Shown here: piece by piece, positions 13,101 through 23,108 of the stretch
Position numbering within the stretch: the stretch's first letter is position 1
How the letters are laid out: each line of letters opens with the position of its first letter
From: Poteriospumella lacustris
Taxonomy: Eukaryota > Sar > Chrysophyceae > Chromulinales > Dinobryaceae
Length of the DNA stretch: 38,935 nucleotides
Direction of reading: 5' to 3'
NCBI GenBank assembly: GCA_008000375.1
Contig: SMOI01000114.1
Span: 36,461-75,395, forward strand
Translations under genes and position numbers: made by a program
The notes under the pieces: model-generated
The model's database searches: none
What the model saw: the letters and a program-made list of their open reading frames with translations, nothing else
Told to the model about the DNA's origin: nothing

Positions 13101-14926
13101 GGTCCCCCATGGTTGACTTGCATCGATGTACTAGTTTGCTCTTGTTTGTTGTGGTACCATCCACCATGCCATATCATCATCTCCTTAATCATGATTCGTT
13201 CATTCGCTCGCTCGTTTGTACGCTATTTCCTATATCGCATGTCGAAGTGATTCCTCGTCGTCCATTGGATGTCTTCCACCTTCTTGCCATTCCTTGTTCG
13301 TTACTCCCCCCCCCCCCAACGCGTGCTGGCGGTCCCCAGCGCTAGCCCACCTTTGGCGAACCCTCTCTTCATTCCTAATCTGCAGTGATGAGCGTTTCTC
13401 GTCCTCACCATCAGCATTTTCAGCAGCACAGCTGGTTCGTTCGAAGACCCCCCCCCCTCCCCCCACACTTGTGTTGACATGTGCAGAGTGTCTTTTAGCA
13501 CAATGAACTCTTTGATGTGTGCGCTTGAGTCAGTCATCCATTCATTCCTTCATTCGCTTCTGTCGACGAGCATCATCGTCTGTTTATCACGCATCGCCCA
13601 TGGAATAGTTGTTCGTTGTTCGCACGTTTTTCTTCCCTCTATACAACATCTTTGTCTTCTCTTCGCTCACCCGGACGTTCGTTCGCATCGCTTTCTCTAA
13701 CATCTTCACTCAGTGTCGCAACTTTGGCATCGATATCATACCACTGTCAAAGTTTTCAATTTCCTTCAACTTCGATCTGTGACAATGTCGGTGCATTGTC
13801 CTACTTCGCAAGGAGTTGAGTTACCGTGGTCGCCAGTTTTCAGTTGGTTCTGCTTCGACTGTTGGTTCGTTGGTCAATGGTCTGACATTGGTTTGCCGTC
13901 CACACTGCTCTGCCGCAGTGTCATACGGCGGTCCGTGCACTTGCACGTCCGTGGACGTCCGTGGCAGTATCCCGTGGTACCTTGTTTCAGTTTTGAACTT
14001 TCTTTTTACCTCGTAGCTGTGGGTGAATTGGGGTTTTGTCGTTCCCAGTGCATATGCTAGACTCACCCCAGGTCTGTGATTGTTCTGCGCTCGCTTGGTG
14101 ATTCGTGTCATTCTATGTGCCCCTTCAGTGCTTTCGTGTGTGCTCCCTTTCTCTTTCTCTCTCTTTTTCTATCGCCCATGCTCCTTCATCAGTCGTGTTG
14201 GTGTCACGTTACTTCTCATTACCATGCCCAACACCTAAAATACTTCCCCGTCCTCTCTTGACGTCTTGTGTGGATGTTTGGCTTTCGTCCTAAGGGAAGA
14301 AAATTTTGCCGTGTTCCGATATTGCCGTGTTCCAATATGATGCATGTTCAATTCTCCCTTGGCAATCATAAACGAGTGCGACGCAGCAAGGGTCGATACT
14401 GCTGCGGGAATGGCGTTCGGTTTAACGTCGGTTCACATGGCACCTTTCTCTTGTTGCTTCATAAAGGACCACAACCTGCCTTTCTCTCTCGTGTACTCAT
14501 TGATTATCATCCTAAACATGAACGTTTACCACCAACCTCTCTCTCAAATATCACTCGAGAATCAGAACAAACAAAATGCACGATGAGGCCGATAAGTCGT
14601 GGTTATTTTCCACAATGAAGTTGATTTAGCTGCTCTGTCACATCTCTGTCTTCTTTTCGCTTCTCATTCTTCTTTTGCTCACTTCGTCTTTCTGTGCACG
14701 TTTGACTATATCTAAACGGTTTTCGTTGATGTTTGGGCGTCGTGTGCTATTCCTTCTATGTTCGTGGCATTTCTCTGCTCTCCTACATTATGCGTAAAAC
14801 ATTCGTGTGCCGTCTCCCTCCGAATACAGTTCTAGATTGCGCTAACCCGAAGTAAAAACAGAACGTAAATGACCACCAACCCACAACAAGCCTAGGAAAC
14901 CGCCGTCAAAGCGCGCGATCTGACAT
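10141..14926. other. About 4.8-kb pyrimidine-rich region downstream of the RRM gene
   Basis: No convincing gene. The plus strand is dominated by T and C for nearly the whole stretch, with many CTCT/TTCT/TTTC runs, (C)12 at 13306-13317 and (C)10 at 13448-13457. Open frames of 60-205 codons occur on both strands, but their translations are Ser/Leu/Phe/Cys-rich low complexity, as expected from T/C-rich DNA, and match no family. Small local features are a perfect 8-bp stem with 6-nt loop at 12786-12807 and a near-direct repeat of 17 bp at about 14308-14340. It may be a very long 3' UTR, a non-coding transcript or plain intergenic DNA. Confidence 0.6.
12786..12807. other. Short perfect inverted repeat (hairpin)
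   Basis: ATATTCAC, six-base spacer, GTGAATAT. It is AT-rich within an otherwise T/C-rich stretch. No T-run or gene end lies next to it, so I assign no function. Confidence 0.4.
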
Positions 14927-15182
14927 GTGAACTTTCGACCAAGTGTCCACGATTCGAGCATCGGTCGTCATACCTACGTTAAGATGCTCACCGAATTCGT
15001 TCAGTTCTTCCAGGAAAGAAAAGAAGCACGTCATGGCTTCTTCCTCTCTGTATTTTCCAACAGAAAACTACTTTTTGTCTCTACATCGCTGCTGACAATG
15101 CATAAATATATCATAATATAACAATAAATATTTTGACAAATTTTGACGATGGGGATGTTTCAGTTTGACTCAACTTGCGGCT

Positions 15183-15416
15183 ATGAAAGAATTTCGTGAA
15201 TCGCACGATCCGAAGGAAGAAAGGACTGCTGATGAAGTTGATGGCGGTTTTTCAAGCGCATTGTTCATGTCGTTGTTTCAAACCGCACGAGAAAGGGACG
15301 TCTGTTCACCTCTGGTCCCTTCACAAGCATACACCAACTCAACAGAGGAGAAACGTTTCATGAATTTTCGGAAGTGTATTTACAATGGTGGTACACACGA
15401 GTACACAGTAGGGTGA
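15183..15416 (+). CDS. Small hypothetical ORF, 77 aa
   Basis: The first ATG of this open frame is at 15183 and the stop is TGA 15414-15416. The product is charged (many Lys, Glu, Asp, Arg) and compositionally more protein-like than the low-complexity frames to its left. The frame is open upstream and a possible acceptor (GATGTTTCAG) lies just before it at about 15162, so it could be the last exon of a small gene whose first exon lies around 14984-15050. I could not find a frame-consistent donor. No family is recognised and it may be spurious. Confidence 0.25.
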   Translation: MKEFRESHDPKEERTADEVDGGFSSALFMSLFQTARERDVCSPLVPSQAYTNSTEEKRFMNFRKCIYNGGTHEYTVG

Positions 15417-15420
15417 TGAT

Positions 15421-16186
15421 CCTTTGAGTTTTGAGTTGCACCGACGCCAACCCACAGAATCAAACGTGGGCAGGTAGACAATCCACTTCGATCATGACAG
15501 ATCTTTTGACGTACAGGACGTAAATGTGGCAGGAAGAAGTTTCCATGAAAGAGCCTCCTGTCTCCTGCATACAAACCAACATTCATCACTCGGAAGCGAT
15601 CGCATAGACACAAGCTGACGTAGTAGGTATGTAACAGAAAGGTAAGACTGAAACTAGTAGTAATGAAAACTCACAAGGAAAGGCAGAGGAAATGCAAATC
15701 GAGGCAAAGGCATCGCATTGACCACAGAATGAGAGCATGAGGGGAGGGAGTAAAGAGAGGAAGCAGGGGCGGGGGGAGGGGGGGTTGAACGAAGGTGGAA
15801 ACCCCGTTTCACGGCAGTCTATATGTAGGTGAAGGGGATGGGAAGGGCGTATCCAGCAAGTAACTGCACATAACAACAAAAGATCCCCCAAATAAATACA
15901 AAGAATCAACAACGATATGAAGTGCTTGCGACACACGGGCAAAGACATAGCAACAGGCAAGCTGTGGAGGGTACATGCACGCGAACGGCACAAGCAAGAA
16001 ATTGAGACGCAAAGCAGCAAAGCAGATCACGGAAGCTTTCCACTGCTGCATGGGTAAATAATTTGTGAAACACAGAAAAAGGCGAAAACAGGAACTCTTG
16101 ATCAAATCCTCGTTGATTAAGGGTGAACTGTGCATTAAACAATCCTCATCATTCAAAGCGACAACACGTGGAAATCGGCACCTTTG
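15421..16186. other. 3' flank of the minus-strand C2/TM gene, purine-rich on plus
   Basis: No gene is recognised. The plus strand is rich in A and G, with a G-run cluster at about 15735-15785 (several runs of 4-7 G). Read on the minus strand, which is the sense of the gene ending at 16187, this is a pyrimidine-rich 3' flank like those after the RRM, PI3K and LOV genes. Minus-strand open frames here are low-complexity. Confidence 0.5.
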
Positions 16187-17500
16187 CTACTTCAACGGAC
16201 GTTGCAGCATATCGTACAGACGAGCCTCGATGCGATCAATACTGTCGTCCAGGTGTCGTACTTGACGCCAGTTCAGCCAGTACAAGAAAACGCAGAGAAA
16301 CACCACCACGGCAAAGAGCGTTTCCCAGCGATAAATCTCTTCCAAGGGCACTAGCACCCAATCGCGCAAGAACCACGAAATGGTCGTGTAGGTTGTCTTG
16401 GTGACCGACGATTTCTCAACGATGGGAGGCGAATTATCGTCCGGTGATTGTTGATCCTTGTTGGTCATCGTCGTTGTCGTTGTAGTGGTGGTCGTTGTCG
16501 ATGCTGCCACAGCCGTCGCAGCGACAGTAAACGAGGACAAAGCTGACGGTGACAGGGGACATATGTAGACATTTTTGTTATTGATACCTGGGGCGGCAGC
16601 TGTAGCAGATGCGACCACCGGCTTTGCTTCCGTCAAATTCGCCGACGTTGGACGCTTTTGCGACTCGTGATCTTCAGGGTCACTGTCCGACGAGTACGTC
16701 CCATCGACAAGGTGCACATCATCGTGGTGTTGATGATCGTGGTTGTGACCGTGATGGTGATGATGGTGACCGTGATTACTGTGATCGTCGTGCGCATGTG
16801 CTTTCGACGTGCCAAAGATAGAATTGGCGAGTAAACTCATCCGTCGTGTCCAAGGACGCTTTGTAGTGGAGTGTCCATCTTCGGGAGTATCATCTTCAAT
16901 GGTATTACCAACATTTTCAGGCGTCTTCGTCGATTGAGCGATAATATCTGGGGCAACATCCACCTTGTGAGAGTCATCGCTGTCAGTGCTGCCGCTGCAG
17001 CTTTTGGTGCTGTCGATGGTAGTATCAGGAGCTATTGTAGGGGTGCTTGAAGTGTCCCAGCGATCAATAACTTCAAACTTCAATTGGAGCGTTCCGCTGA
17101 AAGTCATTAAGCTTTTGCGATTGAGGATGACTTGGAACTCTTGTTGGAAGGAACCCTTGTTTATGAACTTGATAAAGTCGTGCAACGAAAAGTGAACTGA
17201 GCCCACTAATTTCCATGATTTGGTGGTAAAGCGACGGCGATATAATGAAAATGAAATAAGCACCGGGGTGGTGGGCTGCAACGTGTGGAAGTAGTGAGTA
17301 ATGTGCTCGTTCCATGTCGCCGGCCACGGTTTTCCTTCCGTAGTGTTGACGATATGACCATCTATGGTGGTCATCACTTGGATTGACGTTGGGATGCTGC
17401 CAGCGGTGATATTTCCTTTGCAAACCTCGACATTAAATTGATATCGTGGTGAAGGCAACGAAGATTCACTCGCTGGTGTCGACATGTGTTTCGTGGTCAT
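16187..17500 (-). CDS. C2-like, His-rich, tail-anchored membrane protein
   Basis: 437 aa from ATG 17500. The open frame continues upstream, but only from a TTG and across a good splice acceptor (CTAACACAG directly before the ATG), so I start at this ATG; a second Met is five codons on. Residues about 18-148 look like a beta-sandwich C2 or NT-C2 domain. A Ser/Thr-rich linker follows. Residues about 235-262 form a cluster of about 20 His alternating with Asp, Gly and Asn, which could bind Zn, Ni or Cu. A poly-Thr stretch lies beyond. A single membrane helix at about 393-411 is followed by a 26-residue charged tail with a short amphipathic helix, which suggests tail anchoring in ER, mitochondrial or Golgi membrane. 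No known family is named with certainty, and topology and metal binding are inference. Confidence 0.72.
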   Translation of the reverse strand: MTTKHMSTPASESSLPSPRYQFNVEVCKGNITAGSIPTSIQVMTTIDGHIVNTTEGKPWPATWNEHITHYFHTLQPTTPVLISFSLYRRRFTTKSWKLVGSVHFSLHDFIKFINKGSFQQEFQVILNRKSLMTFSGTLQLKFEVIDRWDTSSTPTIAPDTTIDSTKSCSGSTDSDDSHKVDVAPDIIAQSTKTPENVGNTIEDDTPEDGHSTTKRPWTRRMSLLANSIFGTSKAHAHDDHSNHGHHHHHHGHNHDHQHHDDVHLVDGTYSSDSDPEDHESQKRPTSANLTEAKPVVASATAAAPGINNKNVYICPLSPSALSSFTVAATAVAASTTTTTTTTTTMTNKDQQSPDDNSPPIVEKSSVTKTTYTTISWFLRDWVLVPLEEIYRWETLFAVVVFLCVFLYWLNWRQVRHLDDSIDRIEARLYDMLQRPLK

Positions 17501-17567
17501 CTGTGTTAGGAAAAGCCGGGTCAGGCTGAAACCGAGGATTGTTGTCAAGGGTGAGCACAAAACTTAC
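17501..17567 (-). other. Probable 5'-UTR intron of the C2/TM gene
   Basis: On the minus strand a consensus donor GTAAGT begins at 17567 and an acceptor CTAACACAG ends at 17501, giving 67 nt, similar to the other introns here. The sequence upstream of the donor has only short ATG frames that stop within 25 codons, so the first exon is likely untranslated. The start codon would follow the splice junction directly. Confidence 0.6.
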
Positions 17568-18150
17568 CAACTAAAGGCAAATAGAGGATTCGGTATTGGT
17601 TAACTGGACGAGAGTATGGAATTAACTGCCAACAAGGTACGACTGTTTCAGTTCATCAAAGACGTAGATGAATTGTTCGACTCGATTCCTCATTCACAGA
17701 TTGCTATCTAACCCTTGCTACTTTGTGTACAAGTTGGAGGTGCTTGTTGATGATAAAATTCTGCTTCAAGTTGATTTCTCTAGATGGTGAATGACAGATT
17801 GATGATCACGTTCCTCTGCCGAAGACACTCCCTACACGCCCGGACGAGCCAACAGAGCCAACCGCCACGATTTCAGCCGGGGATAGCGTCCGTGCGTACA
17901 CAGCACCCTCCGCAGAACACCTCTCGGCCACTTCCACACTGACTCTCACTCAGCATTGACTCACGGAAAGGATCCGTCGGTTGGTAAGACCGCTAAGGGC
18001 TTCGACAAGAACTTAGGAAAGAAGCACTGAACGCCCTCCTTGGTTAAACCTCATGAAAACGATGGTGAAAGGAGAGTTAGCACTCGTTCCTGTTGTTAAT
18101 GCCCAAATACTTACAAGAGAATGATGACCGAATGATTTACCCCCCCCCCA
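17568..18150. other. Intergenic region between C2/TM and hydroxyacid dehydrogenase genes
   Basis: No gene is recognised. It should contain the promoter and first non-coding exon of the C2/TM gene and the 3' end of the dehydrogenase transcript. A (C)10 run at 18140-18149 abuts the dehydrogenase stop codon and reads as G on that gene's sense strand. Confidence 0.5.
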
Positions 18151-19277
18151 TCACCTGGCGAGGAGTTCGGTGTTGACGACACCATCGGGTGTGCGACCAT
18201 CGTACACACGCATAACATTATCCGCCAATACTTCAGCCATATTGCGATATGAAATTTCTGTCACACCTGCGACATGTGGAGTGCATACAACTTTCGGATG
18301 GGATAGAAACGGGTCTGTTTCGATAGGAGTAGGAAATGGTTCTGTATGGAATACATCAGTTCCGACACCAGCAACGAGATTGTCAGGTCTGTTCATCGCC
18401 TCAAGAACATCGTCAAAGTTCATCAAATGGCCCTACGGAAAGCAGTGATCAGTCAAGGATTTGACAGTAAACGATCGATTTTGGTAGGAAGACTTACTCT
18501 AGAGACATTGATGATGTGAAGACCCGGATGAAAACGGTCTAAGAACGTCTTGTTCACCATCTTCATATTTTCCGCATTGACCGTGCAACACAGGAACAAG
18601 GCATCGGTATGATGTCGATCCATGCCTGCTGAGACACCAAAGAGATCAGAAAATGTCGCAAAGGTGACTCGATCACTGTTGTGGGCTTCGGTTGGAATAT
18701 TTCGACAAACAACAGTAACATGCGCAGCACCCATGGCCAATAACCGTGGGAGTAGCTCACGCCCAATACCACCGTAGCCAATCACCATCGTCCTTGCTCC
18801 ATATATTGTTCGTCCGACGGGCCAACCAAGCTTTCCTTGTCGAATGGAGCGGGCAAGTTCGTTGACATTCCGCAACGAGGCTGTTGCAAGGTAAATGCAA
18901 TGTTCCGCACAGGATTGTGCATTGCCTGGTGTATTAATACTGTTAATACGCGCGACATAGACACCTTGTCTTGTAGCAGCTGGGATATCTACTCCTTCCA
19001 ACCCAACACCAAATTGCATCACTAAACGAAGGTGTGGTGCATCCGCCATAAGTTTCGATGTGAATTTGGACATCCAAGGAACCGCCACTGCCGCTGTTGG
19101 GAGTTCTTTGTGTACGTCTTCCCGTGCACATTCGATGACCGATATTTCATTGTGATTCAATCCTCGCTCTTGAAGTCGACGCTCAATTGCTTCTTTCGAA
19201 TACAAAAAACCACCAGAGAAATTATGACCACAAAAGAGAACTTTCATTGACCGCGTTCCAAACCATCGTCGAATCAT
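18151..19277 (-). CDS. D-isomer-specific 2-hydroxyacid dehydrogenase, two exons
   Basis: The inferred exons are 19277-18498 and 18432-18151 (353 aa). The 65-nt intron is GTAAGT...TTCCGTAG, phase 0. The protein is an NAD(P)-dependent oxidoreductase of the 2-hydroxyacid dehydrogenase family, which interconverts 2-keto acids and D-2-hydroxy acids. The Rossmann motif GYGGIG is at 167-172. The catalytic residues expected in the family are present: Arg in NVSRG (260, the last codon of exon 1), Glu in FHTEP (291) and His in TPHVAG (313). The splice restores NVSRG exactly. Length is normal for the family. Two starts are possible: Met1 (19277), with a short Arg-rich leader that might target mitochondria, or Met11 (19247), where the canonical fold begins. 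Substrate cannot be assigned; glyoxylate/hydroxypyruvate reductase-like and phosphoglycerate dehydrogenase-like are both possible. Confidence 0.92.
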
Positions 19278-19664
19278 ATTGTTCTCTGCTATTCTTCTTC
19301 TTCAAACGAAGGAGTAAGAATTCAAATGTGTTTTTTGATCGTCGAATCTCCCACTTTCTCACAGTGCAGTATGCGTGTCGTCGTCATCGCATCCTACTGT
19401 GTAGCGTCATCAGCGGCGGCGTTTCATATTTCGGCCGCCCTCTGGCGGGTGTAGTATGCCTTGCTGAAGCCAACCTGTACATCAAGTTGAAGGCAACACA
19501 AACAACATATGAAGCAAACAGCAGGCTGGTCAAAGACATTTACGATACAGTATACAGTTTGTAACCACGGCAGACAAGTAGGCTTATAAAACCAACTACG
19601 GTATCGTATCAACAGCTTCTACTGTATCGGTTTTATCTTGACCAAACCCATCATATGTAGCTCC
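19278..19664. other. Intergenic region upstream of the dehydrogenase
   Basis: No gene or recognised motif. Its 387 bp separate the stop of one minus-strand gene from the start of the next and should hold the dehydrogenase promoter. Confidence 0.5.
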
Positions 19665-22613
19665 CTACGAGCTGTTTGGTGCTGTTTTCGATTTTGAACG
19701 AGCAGCATAGAGGTCTTCCACTGCTTGTTGTCGACGACGGAAATAGAAATGCACAGCATTCCAATACGCTGCATTCCACGACAATTGTCTCCCTCGATTC
19801 CAGGCGATGCCACCAATCATTTGGTGAGCAAGTCGTTCTTGCAATGGATTCTGCGGAGAATCCGAAGACGATTCATGGTCTTCAGGAGTTTCACTTTCCT
19901 TGATGGCCAAGTTGCTGCCCAAGACTTTGTAGTTCGGATACCGCATTCCTGTCTCATGCGCTTCACGAGCGATCAAACCTGTTAGATAGGTCATCAACTG
20001 TGCAGATGTTAATGGCTGTACGACGGGCATGGGATTCGAATAAGGCATTCCTGGCAATGGCTCTGGCGGGAACAATTCTGCATGAAACACCATACGAAGA
20101 CCATCGTGTGTGACTTGTATCCAGGACCCATCCACATCAAGAACGTGTCCATATCGTATGGTCGTATAGCTGAAACTTTCAGTGGGACGGGGTTGTTGTT
20201 TCTGATTTTCGGCCAAGATATCGGCATGTACTGCTTTGAAATCTGATTCAGTCTTGGACGATGGTTCCCCATCCAACGGTTGTGAGATGGCGGTGGTAGT
20301 GCTGGTGGTGGTGGCGGCGTCGTCGTCGTTCTTCGGTGTTTGTTCCACCTTTGGCGTATTTCGGATTTTGCTCTTCTCGAGATATTTCTTTTGGCCAGGG
20401 CGATACGCGAATCCCGCTTCGGTGTTCAAATTGTCCAACAAAAAGTCCATGAAATGCACCGCAAAGGCCACTTGTTCATCCGTTGGCTCGTTATTCTTCA
20501 TCATGGAATGCACTTCTTCCGCCGTAAGAACCGCCGCACCAACCCCATCGTTTGATGGATCCCCGATGATGAACACGTCACCCATATCAACAACACCTTC
20601 CCCTTCTTCTTCGTCGTCCTCATCGTCCTCATGAAACTCACAAAATCGAGCTTCCACCGTCAGAAACGATGGCAATTGATGATAGACCGTTTCGATTGTC
20701 GTGAAAGTGGACACTGATTCCGAGGACGATGAATGATTCTCCAATGGTGCAACACGCGTGATGGTAGTAGAATCTGCTTGACGAAAATAATCGGGTGTAG
20801 TTTGTCGAGGAGATGCGGCAGTGGCATCCGGAGCCGCCGCTTCAGTTTGTTTCTTAGGAATGGGCCCATTTGTGGTTGAAGTTGTCGGTTCCGATGCAGC
20901 AATCGACGATTTATTTGTATTTGTATTTGTATTTGTAGACGAGGACTGATGTTGATAATGTAGATGGGGAAGTAAACACGTTTCTATGCGCGCTTGGGAA
21001 GGTGGCCGAGCGAATTTCACGTAGCAGACATTCGGGACAATGCCATCTTCGCCAAAGATGTTCGTATCTTCTTCTTCGGATACAGGTTCCTTTTTCGTTG
21101 CACGTGGTGGTTGCTTGTGAAAACGACCATCTGGGCTGGCGGGTAACTCATAAAATTCAGCAGGAACCGGTAATTCCACCCCTTGGTATTCGCGATCCAA
21201 ATATAACCAATGTTTCCGTTCTTCTTCGTCGGAGGCAGATACACCTGGAATGGAACCTTGTTTTTCTTCGTGATGATATTGACTTAAATCAATACGCCAA
21301 ATGACATGATCTTTCGGAACTCTCCAACGACCATCACCAGGTTTACTACCCGGAGCTTGGGCAAAGACCGTTTTGTTTGGATCTAAGTACATAACGGCCT
21401 CCAACATGTAGGTCTCCGGATGATACTTCAAGGCGATTTCGTAGGATCGGTCCGCGAAATAATGGTGTCCATCTAATTGTTTGGCTGATAACCGATGTGT
21501 ATAGACCGTTTGAGACAGAGGTGAAGCATTCACGGCAGAATCTGACGTAATAGTGTCCTCGTTAACGGCACCAGCAGGGGCAGAAGGTCTCTTGTGAATA
21601 TCCGACGATGACTTCCAAGGGATTGCGCCCGGATGATTAGGGAAGATGGTGGATACGTAAGGTGGCATAATTTGGGTTTTCTCTTCGGGCTGATACACCA
21701 GAGATGACCGATCCACAGGATGATCCGGTGGCAACGGTTTTCGTACGATCTTCAGATACAGGTCATCGTTGATAACAGAGCCGTACGCCTCCAAATTGAG
21801 ATAGTCCATTTTGTTTATGAGCGCTTGAAAGAACAACGTGTTGCCCATGAGCCGTTCATTACAATCAGGGGGAAAGTAAGTAAATGGTGGGAATATCGCG
21901 TCGATTTCAGCGATTTTGTCTGCGGCAAGCAACGACAACACATGGAAAGTGAGGCACAATTCATTTCCAAGACACATAAATGGTCACTTACTTGTATCCC
22001 AAAGCCAAAATAAGCGGTCTAACGCAAGAAACGCGTAATATGCTCTTGAACCGTGCTTTCCAAGTGTGGTCAAGTCGGACGCTGAACCGTCACGTCGTCG
22101 AGCATGAAGAGTTCGCGAAAATGTTCGTTTCATGTACTCCATGGATCTACTCAATAAATCACTGTGCTGTTCATCTAATGGAAACTTTCGCTTTCTTCTA
22201 ATCGCCAGAAGCTTTTCCAAGGTGCCAAGTTTCGTCAGTAGAAGACCTCCCGCGCTCAAGTCGTAAAGAGAGCGCATACTTCCTAGGGGATGGCATTTCC
22301 GTGGTGTTTTGAACAAGTCGTCCTCGTAAACTAGCTTCCCAGCTCGTAAGAATCTTATCAAGTCAGGAATCATGTCAACGCAAACTTGAATGTCAGTCGC
22401 TGCCCCATTTTGTACCACTTCTCTTAGAGCTTTTCGGGGGTTGGTTCGATAACTATTGAGGAAATTATCTCCTTGGGAGAGTCGCGATATGTGCGGATGA
22501 AAGACAGTGACAGTCTCATTCAATAACTCTGCGTAAGGTTTCCGAAAAATTGGCTTTGTGGCCCGAAGAAGCAGCCGGTACAAACGTAAAGACACAACTT
22601 TATGTTGTGTCAT
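19665..22613 (-). CDS. Large protein of unknown function with N-terminal LYR motif, two exons
   Basis: The inferred exons are 22613-21992 and 21919-19665 (958 aa). The 72-nt intron is GTAAGT...TTGCCGCAG, phase 1. An LYR tripeptide (residues 11-13, LRLYRLLLRATKP) sits at the N-terminus, followed by basic residues. LYR-motif proteins are normally under about 150 aa and act in mitochondrial Fe-S or respiratory-complex assembly, so a 958-aa protein would be atypical and the motif may be coincidental. Exon 2 has a poly-Asp/Glu stretch (about residues 650-665), an Asn-Thr repeat coded by four TTTGTA-type units (about 20908-20935), Ser/Thr-rich linkers and two more ordered blocks: one around the Tyr-Thr-His-Arg-Leu run near residue 360, and one in the last 200 residues. 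I recognise no catalytic motif. Start ATG 22613 follows T/C-poor sequence with no better upstream ATG. Confidence 0.7.
20908..20935. repeat. Hexanucleotide microsatellite within coding sequence
   Basis: About four tandem copies of a 6-bp unit (TTTGTA on the plus strand) lie in the minus-strand LYR gene and encode alternating Asn-Thr. It is in frame, so length changes would add or remove Asn-Thr pairs. Confidence 0.75.
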
Positions 22614-23108
22614 TGATGCCCTGGGTTAATACCTACAATAGGCACAATACTCGCACCACACTGACGTGGAGAGCCAATGAACCGACGATCGATTCCTTCC
22701 TTTGATCGTTGTATTGTGAATAACACAAGAGAGGCGAACAACCTTTCCCTTCGTCTCTTTCTTGAGACCGAATGGCAATGGAAGGCGAGAAGAAGAAGGA
22801 CGTGCAAAGGTACATTCTCATGAATGAATAACGGATAGTAGATGTCAAGTAATGAAGTATCACGTACTATGATTGTTGTTGCCGTTCGAATCCGCCAAAA
22901 AGTCACAATCTGTTGAAAGGGGGTAAAAACTTGTAGAAATCAGAGTGTCTTTGTCACTTCTATCCTCAGAAACTTCATAGAAAAGGTCCGCGTTGTGAAA
23001 TTACTGGTGATTATATCGGCAAATCTTGTCAATTTTGATGCAGATTTGATTCAGATTCGGTTGTTTTGAGTGCTTTTCTTTGAGAAGAGCCGCAATCACA
23101 GAGACGAA
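22614..23108. other. Divergent promoter region
   Basis: 495 bp lie between the minus-strand LYR gene and the plus-strand signal-anchor gene. No gene is recognised. It should contain both promoters. A minus-strand open frame (22906-22610) joins no coding exon with a usable splice site, so I leave it out. Confidence 0.5.

Noticed and set aside
10159-13506. Many open frames of 60-205 codons, for example 10159-10776, 11937-12503 and 12869-13345
   Set aside because: They come from T/C-rich low-complexity DNA: Ser, Leu, Phe and Cys dominate, no domain is recognisable, and frames on the opposite strand are equally long.
17501-17560. N-terminal extension of the C2/TM protein upstream of ATG 17500
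   Set aside because: It begins with TTG and is better explained as the 3' part of an intron ending in CTAACACAG.
22610-22906. 98-codon minus-strand frame directly upstream of the LYR gene
   Set aside because: No splice pair connects it in frame to the LYR gene, and its composition is not protein-like. It is more likely promoter or leader sequence.
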